Assembly: GCA_024644745.1 (NCBI GenBank)
Contig: JAHEHF010000025.1
Span: 1 to 38,508 of the forward strand
Direction of reading: 5' to 3'
Length of the DNA: 38,508 nt
Source: Flavobacteriaceae bacterium
GTDB taxonomy: Bacteria > Bacteroidota > Bacteroidia > Flavobacteriales > Flavobacteriaceae
Position numbers and translations under genes: made by a program. Under the pieces are notes generated by a model. That model ran no database searches, had not been told where the DNA came from, and saw only the letters and a program-made list of their open reading frames with translations. Positions 32,846 to 38,508 of the stretch are shown here, piece after piece. Positions within the stretch are counted from its first letter, which is position 1; the number at the start of each line of letters is the position of its first letter.

Positions 32846-33308
32846 TAAAAAAATGCTGATTATAGGAATTGGCAACTCAGGAAGAAGTGATGACGGACTT
32901 GGATGGCTGTTAGTCGATGCAATAAGAAAGAAATTTTTAAATATTGACTTGGTATACAGATACCAATTGCAGATAGAAGATGCTGATCTGATCTCAGATT
33001 ATCATACAGTCATCTTTGCAGATGCCACTAAAAAGAGCACTGAAGAAGGGTTTTTCTTTGAGTTATGCCGTCCGAATCAAGGTCTTGGCCTTAGCTCACA
33101 TATGCTCGAACCCGAAACTGTGCTTTGGCTTGAAAATCAATTGTTTAAAAAGAAGCCTAATGCTTTTGTTTTAGGAATTGAAGGTGAAAAATGGGAACTG
33201 TCTCTCAAGCCCAGCCAATCGGGTATGTCAAATTTACAAAGGGCTATTGACTTTATTTTAAAAATGGTTCCCATCCTTTTAAAAAGCAAATACCCTCAAA
33301 TGGTATAA
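32829..33308 (+). CDS. hoxW: HoxW-like hydrogenase maturation protease
   Basis: The 159-residue protein has the endopeptidase fold starting MLIIGIGNSGRSDDGLGWLLVDAI. The usual Glu of the nickel-binding GDEG is Asp (SDDG), as in group 3 proteases. It continues with TVIFADATKKS (Asp) and LSSHMLEPETVLWLE (His). It should cleave HoxH. The ATG at 32829 overlaps hoxH by 17 bases; ATGs at 32805 and 32853 are also in frame. It differs clearly from the protease at 23527-24060, which serves the uptake enzyme. Confidence 0.85.
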   Translation: MSEPGNKKMLIIGIGNSGRSDDGLGWLLVDAIRKKFLNIDLVYRYQLQIEDADLISDYHTVIFADATKKSTEEGFFFELCRPNQGLGLSSHMLEPETVLWLENQLFKKKPNAFVLGIEGEKWELSLKPSQSGMSNLQRAIDFILKMVPILLKSKYPQMV

Positions 33309-33317
33309 ATAGCCATT

Positions 33318-33333
33318 CCTGATGAAAATCATG
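33318..33333. promoter_or_regulatory. Crp/Fnr-type box upstream of hypB
   Basis: CCTGATgaaaATCATG has the exact core TGAT-N4-ATCA at 33320-33331 and shares outer bases with the palindromes at 18283 and 27761. It is centred 59.5 bases before the hypB ATG and 29.5 bases before a perfect TAnnTTTG box. This is the geometry of a class-II activator at about -41. Confidence 0.7.
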
Positions 33334-33354
33334 TGCTTAGATATTTAAATTCCT

Positions 33355-33362
33355 TATTTTTG
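33355..33362 (+). promoter_or_regulatory. Predicted -7 promoter element of hypB
   Basis: TATTTTTG is an exact TAnnTTTG match, predicting a transcript start near 33366 and a leader of about 19 bases. Separate transcription of hypBC from the hox genes would keep nickel chaperones available for both hydrogenases. Confidence 0.55.
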
Positions 33363-33384
33363 AATAAACCAATATTCAAAAATT

Positions 33385-34248
33385 ATGTGCGGAACATGCG
33401 GTTGCAGCGGACCTGAAGGACAAGTTAACATTCAAAAACCAGGAACACGTGCGGGTCTGGAAGAACATCACCACCATGATGGGTTGCATTCACATCCGCA
33501 TACTCATAGTCATGCCCACCCACATGAACACCATCATACCCATGACCATCATAGCCACGATCATCATAGCCACGATCATCAACATCAGGGAAAAACAATT
33601 ATTGAGGTAGAACAGGATATTTTGCGACAAAATGATATGATGGCGGCCAGAAACAGGGGATATTTTGAGGCCAAAGATATTCTAGCGCTTAATCTTGTCA
33701 GTTCTCCGGGATCAGGAAAAACCAGTATTTTGGAAAGAACGCTGAAAGACCTGCGAAATCAGCTGTCTTTTTCAGTAATCGAAGGAGATCAGCAAACGAT
33801 GAACGATGCCGACAGGATTGATGCCCTGAATGTTCCGGTTATTCAGATCAATACCGGTAAGGGATGTCATTTGGAAAGTGACATGATCTACAATGCGGTG
33901 AAACAATTATCGCCAGAAGAAAATTCAGTCTTGATGATCGAGAATGTAGGCAACCTGGTATGTCCATCCATGTTTGATTTAGGGGAAAAGAACAGGGTGG
34001 TGATCATCAGTACCACTGAAGGGGAAGACAAACCACTCAAATACCCGGACATGTTCCATACGTCAGACATTTGTCTCATCAATAAAATTGACCTGCTTCC
34101 GCATCTCAACTTCGACCTGGAAAAATTAAAGTCCTATGCCCTTCAGGTGAATCCTGAACTGCAGTTCTTCGAAGTTTCGGCAACAACAGGGGAAGGCATG
34201 GAAAGCTGGTACCAATGGTTAAAAAAAGAAAAAGAGGCTGCGCTGTAG
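33385..34248 (+). CDS. hypB: HypB, nickel-storing GTPase for hydrogenase maturation
   Basis: The 287-residue protein has the N-terminal CxxCGC nickel site (MCGTCGC, Cys2, 5, 7). A histidine tract follows with 23 His between residues 28 and 67, then a SIMIBI GTPase domain: P-loop SSPGSGKTSIL, EGDQQTMNDADR, GKGCHLESDMI, ENVGNLVCP and INKIDLLPH. It hydrolyses GTP while delivering Ni via HypA. The tract should bind several nickel ions. The DNA encoding it contains short tandem repeats, a likely place for length variation. Confidence 0.96.
   Translation: MCGTCGCSGPEGQVNIQKPGTRAGLEEHHHHDGLHSHPHTHSHAHPHEHHHTHDHHSHDHHSHDHQHQGKTIIEVEQDILRQNDMMAARNRGYFEAKDILALNLVSSPGSGKTSILERTLKDLRNQLSFSVIEGDQQTMNDADRIDALNVPVIQINTGKGCHLESDMIYNAVKQLSPEENSVLMIENVGNLVCPSMFDLGEKNRVVIISTTEGEDKPLKYPDMFHTSDICLINKIDLLPHLNFDLEKLKSYALQVNPELQFFEVSATTGEGMESWYQWLKKEKEAAL
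33538..33584 (+). repeat. Short tandem repeat encoding part of the HypB histidine tract
   Basis: The unit ACCATCATAGCC/ACGATCATCATAGCC recurs about three times, encoding repeated His-Asp-His-His-Ser. Nearly identical 15-base units with mixed CAC/CAT codons indicate duplication by slippage or unequal exchange. Repeat borders are approximate. Confidence 0.5.
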
Positions 34249-34278
34249 CACAAAGTCTGTTCATTAAAAATATATACA

Positions 34279-34542
34279 ATGTGTTTATCTATCCCTGGGC
34301 AATTGATTGAAATTACTTCTGAACTTGATGAAACCTTCAGGGTTGGCAGGGTATCCTTTGACGGGATCATAAAAGAAGTAAGTCTCACCCTTGTTCCTGA
34401 AGCGAGGGTCGGGCATTACGTCATGGTTCATGTGGGCGCTGCCATCAGCCTTGTAGATGAAGAGGAGGCCAAAAAGACTTTTGAACTTCTCAAGCAGCTC
34501 GGGGAATTGCACGATCTGGATGATCCACAAATCAATTCATAA
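34279..34542 (+). CDS. hypC: HypC, hydrogenase assembly chaperone
   Basis: The 87-residue protein begins MCLSIPGQLIEI, with the essential Cys2, and continues with SLTLVPEARVGHYVMVHVGAAISLVDEEEA, the HypC/HupF pattern. It carries iron with HypD and docks on the large-subunit precursor. It follows hypB by 30 bases and ends right before a strong terminator, closing the hydrogen island. Only one HypC/HupF-type gene is present for two hydrogenases. Confidence 0.95.
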   Translation: MCLSIPGQLIEITSELDETFRVGRVSFDGIIKEVSLTLVPEARVGHYVMVHVGAAISLVDEEEAKKTFELLKQLGELHDLDDPQINS

Positions 34543-34543
34543 C

Positions 34544-34576
34544 AAAAAGAGCTCCTTATTTTAGGAGCTCTTTTTT
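34544..34576. terminator. Bidirectional rho-independent terminator between hypC and the permease gene
   Basis: AGAGCTCCT (34548-34556) pairs with AGGAGCTCT (34563-34571) around a 6-base loop. A-run and T-run flanks extend the stem and give a U-tract in either direction. It starts two bases after the hypC stop and lies 17 bases before the stop of the convergent permease gene. Confidence 0.9.
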
Positions 34577-34592
34577 GATGGTTACGGATATG

Positions 34593-35669
34593 CTAAGCTT
34601 CTGTTGTTTTTGAATCTGATGATCCCTCAGCAACCCATGTGGTGTATATCTGATATCCGAGTGCAAGTACTACCGGACCAATAAACAGGCCTAGAATGCC
34701 CTGGAGCATCATTCCCCCAAGTGCACCTATTAAAATCACCAGCATCGGTGTTTCCAGACCTTTACCCAATAGCATGGGTTTTAAGAAATTATCTGAGATG
34801 GAAACCAAGATGGCATAAATTGCAAATATGATGGCCGGCGTTGTATCTGCATATCCAAATACTATCGCAATGGCAGGTATCATGGCAAGTAAAGCCGGAA
34901 TCTGCACAATCGCAAAGATCAGCACCAGCAATCCAAAAATGCCTGCAGCCGGCAATCCTATGACAATGAAACCGAGATAGGCCAGAACGGCCTGAATGAT
35001 GGCGACCAAAAGAATCCCCTTGACAACACTTCTGATGGTATTGACACACATGTCCATAAATTCTTTCCCTTTTCCGGCAACCAATCTGTTGGCAAATTTA
35101 ATCCCTGACTGGTATCCGGCATCGGCAGATGACATAAAAACTCCGGCAATGATCAAAGCGAACAGGCCCAGGATCACGGAACCCATCAGTCCTGTAATAC
35201 TGCTAAAAAACCAAGTCATGGAGTTGGAAATTTCATCTTTGTATTTGACAATAAATTTCTCCAGATCCTGTGAGGCATGCGACCATGCTCCATACAATTT
35301 TTCCCCTATAAGTGGCCAATCCTTAACCGTTTCAGCCGGGGGCGGAACTTCAAGGGTTCCCTCGTCAAAACTCTGATACAATTCCTTGCCCGAATCAATA
35401 ATTGACCCGGTAACACCAATAGTTGGCATCACGATTAAGGCAATCAGTATGATCACAAAGACAGACGTTACCAATCCTTTCTTTTTCCCTTTTGTCCATT
35501 TCAATAATTTTTGATAGAAGGGATAAAGGGCCACAGCTAAAATAATGGACCAGACGATCAGAATGATAAAGGGCTTCACAATATAGAAGCTCCAGACCAG
35601 CAGTAAGGTGAGCAATACAATTTTGATGTATACATCAACGGGATTTTTGGATTCAGATTTTTTCATCAT
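34593..35669 (-). CDS. AI-2E family transporter (PerM/UPF0118-like permease)
   Basis: The 358-residue protein has about eight membrane segments. The two hydrophobic blocks typical of the family are an N-terminal pair (IVLLTLLLVWSFYIVKPFIILIVWSIILAVALYPFY) and a C-terminal set with GLPAAGIFGLLVLIFAIVQIPALLAMIPAIAIVF, LKPMLLGKGLETPMLVILIGALGGMMLQGILGLFIGPVVLALGY. Members include TqsA (AI-2 export) and Na+/H+ antiporters; substrate is unknown here. It follows the outer-membrane efflux gene by 13 bases and is probably co-transcribed with it. Confidence 0.88.
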   Translation of the reverse strand: MMKKSESKNPVDVYIKIVLLTLLLVWSFYIVKPFIILIVWSIILAVALYPFYQKLLKWTKGKKKGLVTSVFVIILIALIVMPTIGVTGSIIDSGKELYQSFDEGTLEVPPPAETVKDWPLIGEKLYGAWSHASQDLEKFIVKYKDEISNSMTWFFSSITGLMGSVILGLFALIIAGVFMSSADAGYQSGIKFANRLVAGKGKEFMDMCVNTIRSVVKGILLVAIIQAVLAYLGFIVIGLPAAGIFGLLVLIFAIVQIPALLAMIPAIAIVFGYADTTPAIIFAIYAILVSISDNFLKPMLLGKGLETPMLVILIGALGGMMLQGILGLFIGPVVLALGYQIYTTWVAEGSSDSKTTEA

Positions 35670-35682
35670 ATCGGTTTTTAAA

Positions 35683-37077
35683 TTAGTTCATTTCTTGGGC
35701 TTCCTCGTTGTCAACATACCAGCCTCCTCCCAGAGCTTCATAAAGGTTGATCATAGAGGTCAATTGATTTTTAAAAGCTTCCGATGCCTTTAATTCTGCG
35801 TTAAACTGAGAACTCTGAAGGTTCAGGACTTCCAGGTAACTCGTAAGTCCTCCGTCATAACGCACCCAGGCAAGTTGCGAAGCCTTGGTAGCCATAAGCA
35901 TCTGTTCATTTCTCAGGCTGTATTCTTTTTTATAGGTCTGCACCGAAATCATGGCATCTTCAACCTCCTGCAAGGCAAAAAGATAGGAAGTTTCATAAGA
36001 TAACAATAATTGCTTTGTCCTTGCTTGTTCAATCTCAACATTTCTTTTCAATTTTCCTGAATTGAAGACAGGACCCAATAATTGAGCTCCCAAATCAGCA
36101 AACAAAAACGAAGGGTTCAAAAATTGAGCCCCCATGTCAAGGCTCAGGGTCAAAGAAGGATATTTCAAGGCCTCTGCCACCCCGATACGCAAGGTCTGGG
36201 CGTGCAACCTTCTCTCTGCCGCCAAAATATCAGGGCGTCTGTCAAGCAATTCAGAAGGAAGTCCGACGGGTATCTCCGGGAGAACAATCTGCTCATACAA
36301 AGGCAGCCCCCTGGGAATCGCTCTGGGGGCTGTTCCCATGAAAACACTGATGGCATTTTCGATCTGTGCTCTTGATCTGTCAAATATCTCAATGGCCGTT
36401 TTAGCTTCGCTCAGTTGGATTTTGGCCTGTGACAAATCAACTTCACTGATAAATCCTGCGTTGAATCGGGCCTGCATCACATCCAGATTATCCTGAAAAT
36501 TCTTAGCTGTTTTTTCGGCTATAATCCTTCTGTTATCGACATCCCTCAAAGAAACATAGGCCCCTGCAACTGCTGACACTATGGCAATGTTCAGGGCTTT
36601 ATAGGCCTCCTCAGTTGCAAAGTAATTTTGCAATGCGATCTTGTTCATCGATTTTATTTTTTGCCATAGATCAACCGTATAAGATACATTGAGACCGGCA
36701 CCAACAGCATTTGACAGACCCGATACCTCAGAATTCGCTACACTTGAACCGTAAGCATTGTAACCGATCAGGGGATAATAATCTGCTCTGGCCATATCAA
36801 TCTGTAATTGGGCTTCCTCAATCCTGGAAATGGCAATTTGAATATCTTTATTGTTCACAAGTGCCGAATCAATGAGACCCACCAGAACAGGGTCTTTAAA
36901 CAAATGCCACCAGGGTATATTTGAAATCGCACTGTCTTTTGGAAAATCCTGCCGATATACCTCAGGGTGTTCCATTTCGGCTCTTTCATAATCCTTTCCC
37001 ACCTTACAACTTTCAAGATGAAATACAAACCAACCGATCAGTATGACGACAAGGCCCTGTTTTAAAATACTTTTCAT
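35683..37077 (-). CDS. NodT/OprM-type outer membrane efflux lipoprotein (TolC superfamily)
   Basis: The 464-residue protein has a signal and lipobox-like ending VFHLESCKVGKDY (Cys24). Two OEP repeats follow: PWWHLFKDPVLVGLIDSALVNNKDIQIAISRIEEAQLQIDMARADYYP, and a second one with LLDRRPDILAAERRLHAQTLRIGVAEALKYPSLTL. This is the standard outer-membrane channel architecture. It overlaps the end of the DUF2955 gene by 4 bases, giving an HlyD-like/DUF2955/TolC-like export operon. Confidence 0.92.
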   Translation of the reverse strand: MKSILKQGLVVILIGWFVFHLESCKVGKDYERAEMEHPEVYRQDFPKDSAISNIPWWHLFKDPVLVGLIDSALVNNKDIQIAISRIEEAQLQIDMARADYYPLIGYNAYGSSVANSEVSGLSNAVGAGLNVSYTVDLWQKIKSMNKIALQNYFATEEAYKALNIAIVSAVAGAYVSLRDVDNRRIIAEKTAKNFQDNLDVMQARFNAGFISEVDLSQAKIQLSEAKTAIEIFDRSRAQIENAISVFMGTAPRAIPRGLPLYEQIVLPEIPVGLPSELLDRRPDILAAERRLHAQTLRIGVAEALKYPSLTLSLDMGAQFLNPSFLFADLGAQLLGPVFNSGKLKRNVEIEQARTKQLLLSYETSYLFALQEVEDAMISVQTYKKEYSLRNEQMLMATKASQLAWVRYDGGLTSYLEVLNLQSSQFNAELKASEAFKNQLTSMINLYEALGGGWYVDNEEAQEMN

Positions 37078-38117
37078 GATTCGGGCCTTGTTTTAGATTT
37101 TAAAATATAATTCAATATTCCAAAGGCCATCACCACGTAGCTAACAGCTATTCCTATTTGCACTACCCGGCTCCAAACCTTGCTGCCGGCATCGGCATCA
37201 GAGGCAGTCACGGATCCCAGGATCAGCAGGAAAGTCGAAAAGGCACTGCCAAAAATCCCGGCGAATTTATTATCCGAAAAAAGTTTATTGGCAAAAAAGA
37301 GTCCTATAGCCAAAGTAATCAGGATCATGAATATAAAATTGGGTACCATCACCAGCAACTGATAAGCCAATATCCCAAAAATACCTCCTAGAATATTGGC
37401 CAGGATCATCACCAGTCCCGCCTTTTTATTGGCAAGGGCAGGGCTTATGGAAAGGATCGCTACAAAGGTAAGAATAAGAATACTGGATGATAATTTAAAG
37501 ATATAGAACAATAACAACACCGGCATGAGCAGCAATATGATATTGACGGCATAATTAAACCTTTCTCTGTCTGACTGTTTTTGAATTTCCTTTTGTTTTT
37601 TCTCAAAGGGAATATCCGCCTCACAGAGCGGAAAGGCCCAGAAGACAATCTGTGACAGAATGATGGCCATAAATGCGTTAAATACCAGTCTTAAGGCTAT
37701 ATAACTGCCAATGGCACTTCCGTCAATTGATACAAGCGGTATAATGACCAGGCTGATCAGGGCGAAAAGCTTGATCACAAGAGGTAGTTTGTCCGTATAA
37801 TACAACCAGAGCAGCGACAACAAGAGCAATGGCATAAATACCAGTGCATAATCTAAAAACATCTCCGTAAAAATGACCGTTGTTCCTGTCATCAGGATCA
37901 GTATCAATATAAAACCAGAGGCTTTCTTAAACGAAAGGGGCCTGGCACCGGGTGCCATGAATCCTAAAGAAAGCACGGAGGTAAGATAAGCCAGATCATA
38001 GTTCATCAGGGCTGTTACACCCAGGATAAAGCATGAACCCAGAACATAACGCAATACCGGGATGGATGCTTTCCAGTCTATTGAAAAAAGTGCTATGTTT
38101 TGCAATTTACCTGACAT
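37074..38117 (-). CDS. DUF2955 / FUSC-like inner membrane protein
   Basis: From the ATG at 38117 the protein has 347 residues and about ten membrane segments, with a short charged cytoplasmic stretch in the middle (FEKKQKEIQKQSDRERFNYAV). This two-bundle layout resembles DUF2955 proteins and aromatic-acid exporters of the FUSC type, which pair with an HlyD-like periplasmic adaptor. An ATG at 38162 is also in frame but would overlap the upstream gene by 56 bases. The exported substrate is unknown. Confidence 0.75.
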   Translation of the reverse strand: MSGKLQNIALFSIDWKASIPVLRYVLGSCFILGVTALMNYDLAYLTSVLSLGFMAPGARPLSFKKASGFILILILMTGTTVIFTEMFLDYALVFMPLLLLSLLWLYYTDKLPLVIKLFALISLVIIPLVSIDGSAIGSYIALRLVFNAFMAIILSQIVFWAFPLCEADIPFEKKQKEIQKQSDRERFNYAVNIILLLMPVLLLFYIFKLSSSILILTFVAILSISPALANKKAGLVMILANILGGIFGILAYQLLVMVPNFIFMILITLAIGLFFANKLFSDNKFAGIFGSAFSTFLLILGSVTASDADAGSKVWSRVVQIGIAVSYVVMAFGILNYILKSKTRPES

Positions 38118-38508
38118 AAGAAAGCATGGATAAAAATCTGATCCTGAAAGAAGCAATCGCATTCAAAATAAAATTGCCTCCAGTATAAACCACGACATCC
38201 ACCTGGCCGCCCAACCTGTATAAATCCTTTACATCAGGGTCATCGCTGCTGATGATGACCGGAAATCTTTGTGGGTCCTGCAACCATCCCTTCTTATCCG
38301 ATATAGAAGGCAATCCCCCTTTGTTGGTCTGATCTGTGGCTACACCAAATCCAAGGCTCCTGACCTTGCCTGAAAATACTTTCCCCGGAGCAATGTCCAG
38401 TGTAAATTCAACTTTGTCATCAATATGCATTTTTGAAAGATTATTTTCTTTCATATTGGCCTGTATCCATACATCCGAGCTTGAAATCAGCGTTGTGATC
38501 GGCTGACC
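38107..38508 (-). CDS. HlyD/EmrA-like membrane fusion protein, C-terminal fragment (5' end outside window)
   Basis: 134 codons are open to the window edge. The segment SSSDVWIQANMKENNLSKMHIDDKVEFTLDIAPGKVFSGKVRSLGFG is typical of the beta-barrel domain of HlyD-family adaptors, and PVIISSDDPDVKDLYRLGGQVDVVVYT matches the end of that domain. It then runs into a short hydrophobic tail. It overlaps the DUF2955 start by 11 bases. Confidence 0.85.
   Translation of the reverse strand, partial: GQPITTLISSSDVWIQANMKENNLSKMHIDDKVEFTLDIAPGKVFSGKVRSLGFGVATDQTNKGGLPSISDKKGWLQDPQRFPVIISSDDPDVKDLYRLGGQVDVVVYTGGNFILNAIASFRIRFLSMLSYVR

Noticed and set aside
35623-35638. Perfect 16-base palindrome TTGATGTATACATCAA
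   Set aside because: It is within the early codons of the AI-2E-type permease and has an 8-base centre between TTGA and TCAA arms, not the 4-base Fnr spacing. No promoter is expected there.
1-38508. tRNA, rRNA, CRISPR array, transposase or phage genes
   Set aside because: I looked for these and saw no cloverleaf-like tRNA block, regularly spaced repeats, transposase motifs or integrase genes.

Overview
The window looks like chromosome from a Bacteroidota organism, probably flavobacterium-like. The evidence is the gene families (DUF4230, a TonB-C-like lipoprotein, an AraC regulator with an N-terminal cupin, NodT-type efflux lipoprotein), weak Shine-Dalgarno sequences, and several promoters matching the Bacteroidota -7 consensus TAnnTTTG. 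There are about 39 credible protein genes. I see no rRNA, tRNA, CRISPR array or insertion sequence, and no gene-free stretch longer than about 270 bp.

Layout. (1) 1-1094: the tail of a class III aminotransferase, an NTF2-like secreted protein and a GNAT acetyltransferase. (2) 1100-10139: a hydroxyproline catabolic operon on the minus strand (Pyr4H2C deaminase, a possible tiny ORF, alpha-ketoglutarate semialdehyde dehydrogenase, a DUF885 metallopeptidase-like lipoprotein, hydroxyproline 2-epimerase, D-hydroxyproline dehydrogenase, Xaa-Pro aminopeptidase) with a divergent AraC regulator. Two peptidases inside the operon suggest use of hydroxyproline-containing (collagen-like) peptides. (3) 10169-18218: housekeeping and membrane genes (YjbR, PIF1-like helicase, DUF4230, HemW, RuvC, flippase-like protein, GT2, lipoprotein, DUF456). 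(4) 18312-34576: a hydrogen-metabolism island. (5) 34593-38508: an AI-2E-family permease and an efflux operon (NodT/TolC-like, DUF2955, HlyD-like).

The island encodes two [NiFe] hydrogenases and one complete maturation set. On the minus strand a single run encodes a Tat-exported small subunit, large subunit, b-type cytochrome, maturation protease, HypF, HypD and HypE. This is a membrane-bound uptake enzyme feeding electrons to quinone. Its small subunit has the six-cysteine proximal-cluster signature of O2-tolerant (group 1d) enzymes. On the plus strand come hypA, a NAD-linked Hox hydrogenase (hoxF, a fused hoxU-hoxY gene, hoxH, a HoxW-like protease), hypB with a large His-rich tract, and hypC. 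A nickel transporter with a His-rich loop lies beyond hypE. The cell could therefore make both quinol and NADH from H2.

The main discovery candidate is regulatory. Exact TGAT-N4-ATCA (Crp/Fnr-type) palindromes lie upstream of hypB, between the divergent uptake-hydrogenase and hypA genes, and upstream of the nickel transporter. A one-mismatch copy lies upstream of hoxF. For hypB, hoxF and the uptake operon a TAnnTTTG-like box begins exactly 29.5 bp from the palindrome centre, which is class-II activator geometry. The only other exact match I found in the window is inside ruvC. Other notable points are the HoxU-HoxY fusion, a HoxF whose NuoE-like domain has lost three of four cluster cysteines, and the lower apparent GC of the hox genes.
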